64,000 bases of DNA from Porphyrobacter sp. (GTDB lineage: Bacteria; Pseudomonadota; Alphaproteobacteria; Sphingomonadales; Sphingomonadaceae), in the NCBI GenBank assembly GCA_027533455.1, contig JAPZUC010000002.1, forward strand, positions 682,001 to 746,000, in the 5' to 3' direction. How positions within the stretch are numbered: position 1 is the stretch's first letter; each line of letters starts with the position of its first letter. Below the pieces are notes generated by a model. It was not told the origin of the DNA. It saw only the letters and a program-made list of their open reading frames with translations, and did no database searches. The translations under genes and the position numbers were made by a program. Below are positions 12,370 through 21,668 of the stretch, one piece after another.

Positions 12370-13502
12370 TGAACACCGTCGCCGCACGCGGGATTGTTCC
12401 CGAGCCGATTGCCCGCCAGCCTTGGGAAATGCTGATACCTCTGGTGCTGCTGACCTGCTTCGGCGGGCTCGTGCTCTATTCGGCGGGCGGCGGCTCAATG
12501 CAGCCTTTCGCCCTGTCGCACTTCATCCGCTTCGGCGTGTTCGCGGTGATGACCGCCATAATCGCTTCGCTTCCGCGTGATGCCGTGCGACTTCTCACGT
12601 ACCCCGCCTATTCGATGGTGCTGCTGCTGCTGCTCGCGGTAGAGGTGGTCGGGCAAGTTGGTGGCGGAAGCCAACGCTGGCTTGAATTGGGCCCGATCCG
12701 TATCCAGCCTTCCGAGTTGATGAAGCCTGCCGTGGTGCTGGCAATGGCGCGCTTCTATGAAACCCTGCCTGCCGGTTTGATCGGTTCCTGGCGCTCGGTT
12801 GTGCCATCCGGAATGCTGATCGTCCTGCCAATCGGCCTGGTGCTGATGCAACCAGACCTTGGCACGTCCGTAGCCATTGCGTTCGGGGGAGTTGTGGTGA
12901 TGTTCCTCAGCGGCCTGCCTTTGTGGTGGTTTCTCACAGCCGGCGGCCTCGGAATTGCGGCCCTGCCGCTGGTCTATTTCTTCGCGCTGCACGATTACCA
13001 GCGCGCGCGGGTAACAACCTTCCTCGACCCCGAAAACGATCCGCTGGGCGCAGGCTATCACATCGCCCAGTCGAAGATCGCGATCGGATCTGGCGGGATA
13101 TTCGGCAAGGGATTCAACAACGGGACGCAGAGCCACCTCAACTACCTGCCCGAACCGCACACCGACTTCGTCTTTGCCACCATGGCCGAGGAATGGGGCC
13201 TGATGGGCGGGTTGTTCGTGCTCGCCATGTATACGCTCATTCTGCGGTGGGGCTGGAAGGTCGCAAGCGAGAGCCGTGACCGCTTCTGCGCCCTGCTTGC
13301 AGCGGGTGCCACCGCAACGATCTTCTTCTATATCGCGATCAACCTCCTCATGGTGATGGGGATGGCACCGGCCAAGGGTATTCCGCTGCCATGGATGAGC
13401 CATGGCGGCAGTTCGATGATGACCAACATGATCTGCATCGGCCTGCTGATGATGGTGAACCGCTGGAATCGCGAGGCGCCGCGTCGCGGTCTCGCGATCT
13501 AG
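12369..13502 (+). CDS. rodA: Peptidoglycan glycosyltransferase RodA (SEDS family)
   Basis: The 377-residue polytopic protein has about ten hydrophobic segments. SEDS glycosyltransferases polymerise lipid II, and RodA does so for cell elongation together with PBP2. Family landmarks are GSQRWLELGPIRIQPSELMKPA, LMQPDLGTSVAI, the extracytoplasmic loop FLDPENDPLGAGYHIAQSKIAIGSGGIFGKG, HTDFVFATMAEEWGL and LPWMSHGGSSM. It is the last gene of the mre-mrd operon, its ATG sharing a base with the mrdA TGA. A tRNA-Lys gene follows 117 bases downstream. Confidence 0.96.
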   Translation: MNTVAARGIVPEPIARQPWEMLIPLVLLTCFGGLVLYSAGGGSMQPFALSHFIRFGVFAVMTAIIASLPRDAVRLLTYPAYSMVLLLLLAVEVVGQVGGGSQRWLELGPIRIQPSELMKPAVVLAMARFYETLPAGLIGSWRSVVPSGMLIVLPIGLVLMQPDLGTSVAIAFGGVVVMFLSGLPLWWFLTAGGLGIAALPLVYFFALHDYQRARVTTFLDPENDPLGAGYHIAQSKIAIGSGGIFGKGFNNGTQSHLNYLPEPHTDFVFATMAEEWGLMGGLFVLAMYTLILRWGWKVASESRDRFCALLAAGATATIFFYIAINLLMVMGMAPAKGIPLPWMSHGGSSMMTNMICIGLLMMVNRWNREAPRRGLAI

Positions 13503-13619
13503 GCGACTTGCCGCAATTAGGCCCTTGCCATCAGGTCCACACGCGCTAAATGCAGCGCCTCACGCGAATCGGGACGCGGCCTCGGCCCTCCGGAAGCGCG
13601 TTTCCGACCAGATCGGAAT

Positions 13620-13695
<76 letters not shown>

Positions 13696-13714
13696 TTCCT
13701 TCGAATTTCCGGCC

Positions 13715-15070
13715 TCAGTTACCCAGCCCCATGCTGCTTTCGAGCGCGTCGTGGAAGTGTTGGACGCGGCATTCCTCGTCGCTTAGCCATACTGCCTCAA
13801 AGCCGCGCGATGCCATTCCCTGCTGCACCCGGCCCAGCAGCGAGATATCCTCGTCAATCGTCACGGTCATGGTCTTGCGCCCGGCAAGAATGTCTTCGTG
13901 CGTAAATACGTCCCGCACCGGGCGAACATAATCGACCGGGCGCGGTCCGTTCAGGCGGAAATGCGTGCCGATCCGGTCGTCACTATCTGCGCTAGCTTCG
14001 CGGCTCTCCTCCCCATGAAAGCGAACCAGCGTAATCATGTCGAGCATGCTCTTACCCGGATCACCCGGATCAGGCCGCGAGCGCATCAGCCACGCGCTCT
14101 CGGGCGTCACGGACAGGATAACGTTGGGAAACAGGTTGAACTGCCAGACATCTGTCAGCTGCGCATCGGAGAAGCAGGCATAATCCAGACCCTGACTATC
14201 TGCGAGCGCGCGCTTGGCGGCCTGCAATGCCGGCCTAATTTCCGACACTCGTCCGTGAAAGTCCACCGGATCGAGCCCGAAGGCTTTCAACTGCATCGCC
14301 TGCATATCGCTCGGCACGTCAGCTGTGGGAAAACCTGAATCCGTTACCCCGCCCTCCACGTAAACCGCCGTGTGCCCATGATCAAACAGCGAGATCGGGG
14401 CCGTGGCGCATTCGAACATACGGCGGTGGATTGGGTGCAGAAACGGCACGTGATAAAGCTCGGCGAAGTTATCGATAATCGCCTTCCAGTTGCAAAGGTG
14501 CGAGACCGTCTGGTCGTTGGTCACGTCCATCAGATCGATCCAGTAGGTGCCAACCATCTCCAGCAACGGCCCTAAGAATTCGGCGAGCGACGGCCCGTCG
14601 GGTTCAAGCCGCACGAATACAAGGCCCAGCGCCTCTTCAACTTCGACAGGGCGTAGCGCGAGGTCCGACTTCGGGACGCCGTTGGAGAACCGCGCGGCAC
14701 CCGGCACGCTCTCCAGCGCGCCGTCGAGACCATAGACCCACGCGTGATAGGGGCACACAAATTTGCGCAAGGTGCCTGCACTTTCGGTCACAAGCCGCGT
14801 GCCGCGGTGGGTACAGGCATTGTGCATGGCGCGCAGGTGCCCATCCCCTCCCCGGGCGACAATCACGCTTTGGGTACCTATATCGAAGGTGATGAACTGG
14901 CCCGGGTTACGAAGGTCGCACGAGACTCCTGCCACCAGCCAGCTCTTTGCCCAGATGGTGGCAGTTTCAGTCGCCATCCATTCGGACGAAACATACCGCT
15001 CCTTACTGAAGTTGCTGATCGCGATTGGAGAACGATCTGGCGAATGGGTGCGAACGTCGATGGATGCCAT
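13715..15070 (-). CDS. Rieske non-haem iron oxygenase, alpha subunit
   Basis: The 451-residue protein has an N-terminal Rieske [2Fe-2S] domain, CTHRGTRLV with CPYHAWVY downstream (C-x-H...C-x2-H). A C-terminal catalytic domain has the mononuclear-iron ligands in FAELYHVPFLHP (H-x4-H). Such enzymes hydroxylate or demethylate aromatic or aliphatic substrates and need a reductase, which is not encoded nearby, so the substrate is unknown. Start: the ATG at 15070 (MASIDVRTH) has GGGGGAG five bases upstream on the minus strand; the longer open frame lacks a good start. The gene ends 19 bases after the tRNA and is divergent from ribB. Confidence 0.88.
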   Translation of the reverse strand: MASIDVRTHSPDRSPIAISNFSKERYVSSEWMATETATIWAKSWLVAGVSCDLRNPGQFITFDIGTQSVIVARGGDGHLRAMHNACTHRGTRLVTESAGTLRKFVCPYHAWVYGLDGALESVPGAARFSNGVPKSDLALRPVEVEEALGLVFVRLEPDGPSLAEFLGPLLEMVGTYWIDLMDVTNDQTVSHLCNWKAIIDNFAELYHVPFLHPIHRRMFECATAPISLFDHGHTAVYVEGGVTDSGFPTADVPSDMQAMQLKAFGLDPVDFHGRVSEIRPALQAAKRALADSQGLDYACFSDAQLTDVWQFNLFPNVILSVTPESAWLMRSRPDPGDPGKSMLDMITLVRFHGEESREASADSDDRIGTHFRLNGPRPVDYVRPVRDVFTHEDILAGRKTMTVTIDEDISLLGRVQQGMASRGFEAVWLSDEECRVQHFHDALESSMGLGN

Positions 15071-15156
15071 GTGAACTCCCCCTATAGGTGGGATACGGTC
15101 CAGGAGGGGTGCGCGTAACTGGCGTTTATCGGAGTGAGTAGCATGGTGGAGCACTA

Positions 15157-15193
15157 TTGCCATCACATCCAAATGTGATATTTGGATGTGATG
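15157..15193 (+). promoter_or_regulatory. Perfect 14-bp inverted repeat over a possible leaderless ribB promoter and start
   Basis: CATCACATCCAAAT (15161-15174) and ATTTGGATGTGATG (15180-15193) are exact reverse complements separated by GTGAT. The right arm includes the ribB ATG (15191). A -35-like TTGCCA (15157-15162) and a -10-like TATTTG (15179-15184), spaced by 16 bases, would place transcription start near 15191, the A of the ATG, with no Shine-Dalgarno sequence. A further half-site, CATCACA, lies at 15205-15211. The repeat is directly visible; its use as an operator and the leaderless start are inferences. Confidence 0.65.
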
Positions 15194-16438
15194 AGCACAT
15201 CAACCATCACACGCGTCCGCGATCTGGTCACATTCGGGACCATGACCCGAGCTGGACTAGCCCGGGCTGCCGGGCTACACGCCAACACCTTGCGCGACTG
15301 CGGCGAGGACAGCTGGAACCCCACCGCCGAAACTCTCGCAAAGCTCGAAGCTTTTCTTGAGGCTAACGCGGACCGGCCGGTGCTAGCGACCATCGAGGAG
15401 ATCATCGACGAAGCTCGCAATGGCCGGATGTACATACTGGTCGATGATGAAGACCGCGAGAACGAGGGCGATCTCATCATCCCCGCGCAAATGGCAACCC
15501 CGCAGGCGATCAACTTCATGGCCATGTATGGTCGCGGACTGATCTGTCTCGCTCTCACCAAGGACCGCGTCGAGCACCTCGGATTGCAGCCGATGAGCCG
15601 CAACAACAAGGAATCGATGCAGACCGCATTCACGATCTCGATCGAGGCGAAGGAGGGCGTCACCACTGGCATTTCCGCAGCTGACCGCGCTCGCACCATC
15701 TCGGTCGCAATCGATGCGGCAAAGGGCGCGGATGATCTTGTCACCCCCGGCCACGTCTTCCCGCTGATGGCACGCGACGGTGGCACACTGGTGCGCGCCG
15801 GTCACACAGAGGCAGCCGTCGATATCTCGCGGCTTGCAGGTCTCAATCCTTCAGGCGTAATCTGCGAGATCATGAACGACGACGGGACCATGGCCCGGCT
15901 CGACGATCTCATCACCTTCGCTCGCAAGCATGATCTAAAGATCGGTACGATCCGCGATCTGATCGCCTACCGCATGCGCAACGACCACCTGGTCGAACGC
16001 CTTGGCGAACGCGCCTTCACCTCCGATTACGGCGGCCAGTGGCGCATGATCACCTATCGCGACCGTGTTGCCGGCAGCGAGGCTTACGTGCTCCAGAAGG
16101 GCCACGTCATCCCCGGCGAACCCACCCTCGCCCGCGTTCACCCGATTTCAGTGTTCGACGACGTGCTGGGCCAGCCCGGCGCACGCAAGCGCACGCTTCA
16201 GCGTGCAATGCAGGCGGTAGGGGATCACGGATCTGGCGTGATCGTGATCCTCACGGGACGCGTGGGTACCGGTGAATGGCAGCCGGGCGAAGAGCAGCGT
16301 AACATCGGCATCGGCTCGCAGATTTTGGCAGACCTCGGTGTCTCCGATATGGTGCTGCTGTCGAACAGCCGCCCCGATCTGGTCGCGCTTGAAGGCTATG
16401 GCCTCACCATCACTAACTTCCACCCCATTCCGGAGTAA
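15191..16438 (+). CDS. ribB: 3,4-dihydroxy-2-butanone-4-phosphate synthase with N-terminal HTH and degenerate GTP cyclohydrolase II domain
   Basis: From the ATG at 15191 the product has 415 residues. Residues about 8-60 resemble a Cro/XRE helix-turn-helix (MTRAGLARAAGLHANTLRD, then NPTAETLAKLEAFL). Residues about 70-270 are the DHBP synthase: ILVDDEDRENEGDLIIPAQ, GRGLICLAL, GHVFPLMARDGG and RAGHTEAAVD, converting ribulose 5-phosphate to the four-carbon riboflavin precursor. The last 110 residues align with GTP cyclohydrolase II but lack its zinc cysteines (HPISVFDDVLG where HSECLTGD is expected), so that activity is probably lost. ribH follows six bases later. The N-terminal HTH suggests self-regulation; that part is inference. 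Confidence 0.9.
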   Translation: MSTSTITRVRDLVTFGTMTRAGLARAAGLHANTLRDCGEDSWNPTAETLAKLEAFLEANADRPVLATIEEIIDEARNGRMYILVDDEDRENEGDLIIPAQMATPQAINFMAMYGRGLICLALTKDRVEHLGLQPMSRNNKESMQTAFTISIEAKEGVTTGISAADRARTISVAIDAAKGADDLVTPGHVFPLMARDGGTLVRAGHTEAAVDISRLAGLNPSGVICEIMNDDGTMARLDDLITFARKHDLKIGTIRDLIAYRMRNDHLVERLGERAFTSDYGGQWRMITYRDRVAGSEAYVLQKGHVIPGEPTLARVHPISVFDDVLGQPGARKRTLQRAMQAVGDHGSGVIVILTGRVGTGEWQPGEEQRNIGIGSQILADLGVSDMVLLSNSRPDLVALEGYGLTITNFHPIPE

Positions 16439-16444
16439 ACCAGC

Positions 16445-16864
16445 ATGGCCGACATCCTTATCGTCGAAGCGCGCTTCTATTCGCATCTCAACGACATGCT
16501 GATCGCCGGCGCCCGCGCTGCGCTGGAAGCCGAAGGGCACAAGGTAGAGGTATTGACCGTCCCCGGCGCGCTCGAAATTCCCGGTGCCATCGTCCTTGCA
16601 GCCGAGGCTGACCGCTATGATGCGTTCGTCGCCATCGGCGTGGTGATCCGCGGCGAGACCTACCATTTCGAGATCGTTGCCGGCGAAAGCGCGCGCGCGA
16701 TCATGGCCTTGACGATGGACGGTATCGCTATCGGCAACGGCATTCTCACGGTTGAAAACGAAGCACAGGCGCTGGTCCGCGCCGACCCCGCCCAGAAGGA
16801 CAAGGGCGGCGAGGCGGCCAAGGCGGCATTGTCACTCCTCGCGCTCCAGAGCCGCTTCGGTTGA
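16445..16864 (+). CDS. ribH: 6,7-dimethyl-8-ribityllumazine synthase
   Basis: This enzyme condenses the RibB product with the pyrimidine intermediate to give lumazine, the penultimate step of riboflavin synthesis. At 139 residues it is slightly short but complete. Motifs include [16 protein letters not shown] at the N-terminus, [14 protein letters not shown], the substrate loop [17 protein letters not shown], and [17 protein letters not shown]. The histidine of YHFE is the usual proton donor. It follows ribB by six bases and must be co-transcribed with it. The other riboflavin genes (ribA, ribD, ribE) are not in the window. Confidence 0.95.
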   Translation: MADILIVEARFYSHLNDMLIAGARAALEAEGHKVEVLTVPGALEIPGAIVLAAEADRYDAFVAIGVVIRGETYHFEIVAGESARAIMALTMDGIAIGNGILTVENEAQALVRADPAQKDKGGEAAKAALSLLALQSRFG

Positions 16865-17020
16865 AAGCCGGTGCCAAGCGCGTGCCAAATGGGGACGTGC
16901 CGGCCGCTACGTAGTTTCCCTCTGTATCTTTCCATAAGGCATTAAAGCGATATCCGGCCAGCTTTTGCTGTCGCCCGTTGGACGAACGGGGAAGCAGGCA
17001 ATCTCGAAAATTCGTGAGAT

Positions 17021-17197
17021 ATGGTCTTGGAAAATAATTCTCCGGTGGCGTCGTGCGAAACGGACGCACATCACATTCTTGCTACGCTCGAACAGCAACT
17101 CGCTGCGCTCGACCGTCTAGGATCATATATCTCCGCCGCACATCTCGACGCCGCCATCCAGCAGTTTCGGCTCGACCTCACGAACCACCGGCGCTAA
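17021..17197 (+). CDS. Small unrecognised ORF of 58 residues
   Basis: An ATG at 17021 opens 58 codons ending at TAA 17195-17197. The product is about half helix, with an amphipathic run from ILATLEQQLAALD to AAHLDAAIQQFRLDL; the coding pattern (third-position G/C, alanine and leucine rich) resembles that of a translated gene. The ribosome-binding site is weak (GTGAG two bases before the ATG). It lies alone between ribH and a MarR-like gene. I do not recognise a family; it may be a small regulatory or adaptor peptide, or the remnant of a larger gene. Confidence 0.45.
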   Translation: MVLENNSPVASCETDAHHILATLEQQLAALDRLGSYISAAHLDAAIQQFRLDLTNHRR

Positions 17198-17343
17198 CTT
17201 CCCTCTCACGTTTCATATATTTTACAAAGCACTGCGTAATTGCCCTTAGAGCCACGGGGGTATCTTTCTTTTACTACGCACCTCAGGACAAACACCGGTC
17301 ATACGTGATCGCAGAGCTTCCTGAGGGCGGACTGGTAAACAAA

Positions 17344-19133
<1,790 letters not shown>

Positions 19134-19302
19134 TTAGAGTTTTAAGGCACTTGGGCCCTATGCTATTGGCAACGGCATGATTCTAGCTTGACGATTCCGC
19201 CACACGCCGTCGGCGAGATGTCCCTATGCGCGGGAACTTCCGCGTGCAAGCGGATGCGGCACGCGCGGTGGATCGCCCAAAAAGACAACAAGGAGCACTT
19301 CG

Positions 19303-19935
19303 ATGGCAGATACCACTCAACCCGAAAAACCCTCGGTCAAGAAGACCCCTTCGAAATCGGCTAAGGGCGCAGTCACCACGAATGGCGGCGCCTCCAAGGC
19401 TGCGCCGCGCAAGACTGCGGCGACCGGCAAGTCACCTGACGCCGCGCCGGCTTCGGCGCAGGTGGTTGAGGCAAAGAGCCGTTTCAACGCTGCGCTCGAG
19501 GAAGCCAAGGCCGGGGCCGCTGCCCTGCGTGCCGAGGCCGAAAACCGGCTGACCGTGGTTGGCGGACAGGCCAAGGGCAAGGGTACTGATCTGGTGACCG
19601 ATGCCAAGGCCTACGGCGAACAGGCGCTCGGTAAGGCAGGCGAAATCGCGGTCGAAGGCAAAAAGGTCACCACCGACGCGATTGCCTCGCTCGGCAAGGT
19701 CGTGGGCGACAGCGCCGCGCAGATCGACGAAAAGCTGGGCGAGCAATATGGCGATTACGCCCGCAAGGCTGCCCGATCCTTGCAGGAAACATCGGCCAAG
19801 CTCGAAGCCAAGAGCGTCGAGGAACTGGGCGAGGATGCACGCGAGATGGTCCGCAAGAGCCCGGGCGTCGCTGTCGGCGTCGCTGCGGTCGTGGGCTTTT
19901 TCCTCGCTCGGCTGTTCCGCGGAAAGCGCAGCTGA
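19303..19935 (+). CDS. YqjD/ElaB-like (DUF883-type) tail-anchored protein
   Basis: A 210-residue lysine/alanine-rich protein. The first 60 residues are low complexity and basic (KTPSKSAKGAVTTNGGASKA); the centre is a long helix-forming region of apolipoprotein-like repeats (VVGGQAKGKGTDLVTDAKAYGEQ); the C-terminus is a single hydrophobic segment, SPGVAVGVAAVVGFFLARLF, ending in RGKRS. That end matches the DUF883/YqjD/ElaB family, stationary-phase membrane proteins that bind ribosomes in E. coli. A GGAG Shine-Dalgarno precedes the ATG. It is the first of four probably co-transcribed genes, the next being a YqjE-like protein, as in enteric yqj operons. Confidence 0.7.
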   Translation: MADTTQPEKPSVKKTPSKSAKGAVTTNGGASKAAPRKTAATGKSPDAAPASAQVVEAKSRFNAALEEAKAGAAALRAEAENRLTVVGGQAKGKGTDLVTDAKAYGEQALGKAGEIAVEGKKVTTDAIASLGKVVGDSAAQIDEKLGEQYGDYARKAARSLQETSAKLEAKSVEELGEDAREMVRKSPGVAVGVAAVVGFFLARLFRGKRS

Positions 19936-19956
19936 TCCCGCCCGAAAGGCGAGCCC

Positions 19957-20394
19957 ATGCATGATACCGATCCCGGCCTTGCCCTGCCCACGGACACTGC
20001 CCCCGCTGATCCGGCACTGACGTCGAAGCCGACAGAAACGGCCGAGGGTGCAACCGGCTTCACCGCTCTGCGGGACGAAGTGACCGCTCTGGTGGAGGAT
20101 GCGCGCACCTATGCCGAGGCAGAGGTCGCGTTCCAGAAGACGCGTGCAAGCCTTGCGGGCAAGCATGGTGCGCGCGCGCTGGTGATGCTCGTGCTGGCGC
20201 TGGTTCTGCTCCACATCGCGCTCATCGCGCTTGCCGTGGGCGCAGTGATTGCACTTGCTCCGCTGGTTACCATCTGGGGGGCGATCGCGATTGTGGTGGG
20301 GGTGATGCTTATCGGCGTCGCCTTGCTCGTTCATGCGGCACAAGCTGATGGCAAACTACTGGGCGCGATGTTTGGATCGGGAGAGGCACAATGA
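19957..20394 (+). CDS. YqjE-like (holin-X superfamily) membrane protein
   Basis: The 145-residue protein has a soluble helical first half (LRDEVTALVEDARTYAEAEV) and two adjacent hydrophobic segments (ALVMLVLALVLLHIALIALAVG and LVTIWGAIAIVVGVMLIGVALL). This is the layout of the YqjE/holin-X family (PF07332 type). The family name does not imply a phage origin; no lysis genes are near. Its stop overlaps the next start by four bases (ATGA). With its YqjD-like neighbour it probably forms an envelope-stress membrane module. Confidence 0.75.
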   Translation: MHDTDPGLALPTDTAPADPALTSKPTETAEGATGFTALRDEVTALVEDARTYAEAEVAFQKTRASLAGKHGARALVMLVLALVLLHIALIALAVGAVIALAPLVTIWGAIAIVVGVMLIGVALLVHAAQADGKLLGAMFGSGEAQ

Positions 20395-20771
20395 GCCGCT
20401 TACCTGCCCGCTTCATCGAGGATCGCAATCTTCGTGACGCCGCCCTTGCGGTGCTGACGGAGGATATCGAGCAATTGCGAGGCAGCCTGTCGGAACAGGG
20501 TATCGCGAGCCGGGTCTCCTCTGGTGTCACCTCGACCATTTCCAGTCGGCTCAAGGATGGAGCGCGCGACGTTCTCGCCGAGGCCAAGGCGCAGGCGGGC
20601 GACAACAAGGGCGTTGTCGCGCTGCTCATCGGCGCGATCATTCTGTGGTTCGCCCGCGCGCCGATTTTCGAATGGATCGAGGAGCTTATCGAAGAAAGCT
20701 CTTATGATGATGATGATGACCATACGAGCGCCGCTCCCCCCGAATCTGCGCCTGACGGAGACCCCGAATGA
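20391..20771 (+). CDS. Hypothetical membrane-anchored protein in YqjD/YqjE-like cluster
   Basis: A 126-residue protein. The N-terminal region is helical and serine/arginine rich (LSEQGIASRVSSGVTSTISSRL), followed by one hydrophobic segment (VVALLIGAIILWFARAPIF) and a very acidic tail with a run of five aspartates (YDDDDDH). It overlaps the genes on both sides by four bases (ATGA), so it is translated as part of the cluster. I do not recognise a specific family; position suggests a YqjK-like partner, but sequence alone does not show that. Confidence 0.65.
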   Translation: MSRLPARFIEDRNLRDAALAVLTEDIEQLRGSLSEQGIASRVSSGVTSTISSRLKDGARDVLAEAKAQAGDNKGVVALLIGAIILWFARAPIFEWIEELIEESSYDDDDDHTSAAPPESAPDGDPE

Positions 20772-21346
20772 CCGAAGCCACCCCCCTCGCTTCCGGCGAC
20801 AAGCGCGACGCACTGCGGGCGCGGATCGAGGCGTCGGAGCGCCGCAATGCCGAGCGCAATATCGCTGATCAGGCGCGCGATGCGGCCAATGCCGCAGTCA
20901 ATTATACGCGCGCAAACCCCCTCACCGTGGTCGGCGGAGCAGTCGCTTTCGGACTGGTTCTGGGCCTCCTCAGCCGCCCCGGCCGCCGTGTTGCTGGCAA
21001 GGCGTTGCACGGCGCTGGCGACGCCATTTCAGGAGCCGCTTCAAGCGCTTCCTCAGGCGTGAAGAGCATCACCTCGCGCGGCGGATCGCGGCTTGGGAAG
21101 ATGATCGGCGAAGCGGCGGTGGCCTATGCAATGACTGTGCTCGACGAGATGCTCGACGTAGCTGAAGAGGGCAAGGAACGGGCCGGTGAGTTGGGCAATG
21201 CTGCGGGGGCAAAAGCAAAGAAGCTTTCGGCCAATGCCTCGGATGCAGCGGGTTCGGCCGCCGAAAGCACCCGCGCGCTGGCCATTAAGACCCGCGATGC
21301 TGCCCTTGGCGTGGTGCGGGATATCCGGCGTCAGACCAAGGGCTGA
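20768..21346 (+). CDS. Hypothetical membrane protein with central glycine-rich segment, YqjD-like cluster
   Basis: The 192-residue protein has a charged helical N-terminus (RDALRARIEASERRNAERN), a hydrophobic segment NPLTVVGGAVAFGLVLGLLS (about residues 53-72) and a long alanine-rich, basic helical tail (AGAKAKKLSANASDAAGSAA). The hydrophobic segment preceded by YTRANP resembles the membrane anchor of DUF883 proteins, so it may be a second distant YqjD relative with the anchor placed centrally. The start overlaps the previous gene (ATGA). It is the last gene of the four-gene set. Confidence 0.65.
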   Translation: MTEATPLASGDKRDALRARIEASERRNAERNIADQARDAANAAVNYTRANPLTVVGGAVAFGLVLGLLSRPGRRVAGKALHGAGDAISGAASSASSGVKSITSRGGSRLGKMIGEAAVAYAMTVLDEMLDVAEEGKERAGELGNAAGAKAKKLSANASDAAGSAAESTRALAIKTRDAALGVVRDIRRQTKG

Positions 21347-21430
21347 AACGCCATTGCTGCCCTGAAGGCTTGCCCTTGGCGCGTCAGGCGCTAAGGGGCG
21401 CGCATCCTTCCTCCCCAAGGGCTTACGACT

Positions 21431-21661
21431 ATGTCAGAAACCACTCCCACCCAGCGGCTCCACCTCGTGATGGGGGGCCGCGTGAAGGATCCCCGGGCAA
21501 TCGAGTTCCAGGATCCCGAGAGCATTCACGTCGTCGGCGTGTTCAGCTCCTACGAAGCGGCGGTCGACGCATGGCGCGCCCAGGCGCAGCGGACCGTGGA
21601 CGACGCGGAGATGAAATACGTTGTCGTTCACATCCACAAGCTTCTGACTCCCGAGGAGTAA
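21431..21661 (+). CDS. DUF4170 domain-containing protein
   Basis: A 76-residue soluble protein that matches the DUF4170 family by its whole length: HLVMGGRVKDPR, the VVGVFSSYEAAVDAWRAQAQRTVDDA helix and the terminal YVVVHIHKLLTPEE. The family is common in alphaproteobacteria and has no assigned function. The compact beta-alpha-beta layout suggests a small binding domain. The start ATG at 21431 lies 85 bases after the preceding cluster, and the next gene begins seven bases after its stop. Confidence 0.8.
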   Translation: MSETTPTQRLHLVMGGRVKDPRAIEFQDPESIHVVGVFSSYEAAVDAWRAQAQRTVDDAEMKYVVVHIHKLLTPEE

Positions 21662-21668
21662 TCTGCTC

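Noticed and set aside
15071..15190. FMN riboswitch upstream of ribB
   Set aside because: The gap is only 120 bases and lacks the conserved RFN-element sequence blocks; the palindrome at the start codon is the main visible signal.
19228..19250. GGAAC motif as an EcfG (general stress response) promoter for the YqjD-like cluster
   Set aside because: The -35-like GGAAC is present, but no matching CGTT lies at the required 16-17 base spacing.
19957..20394. Phage holin, hence a prophage remnant
   Set aside because: The holin-X superfamily includes chromosomal YqjE proteins; no endolysin, capsid, integrase or other phage gene is nearby, and the neighbours are YqjD-like.
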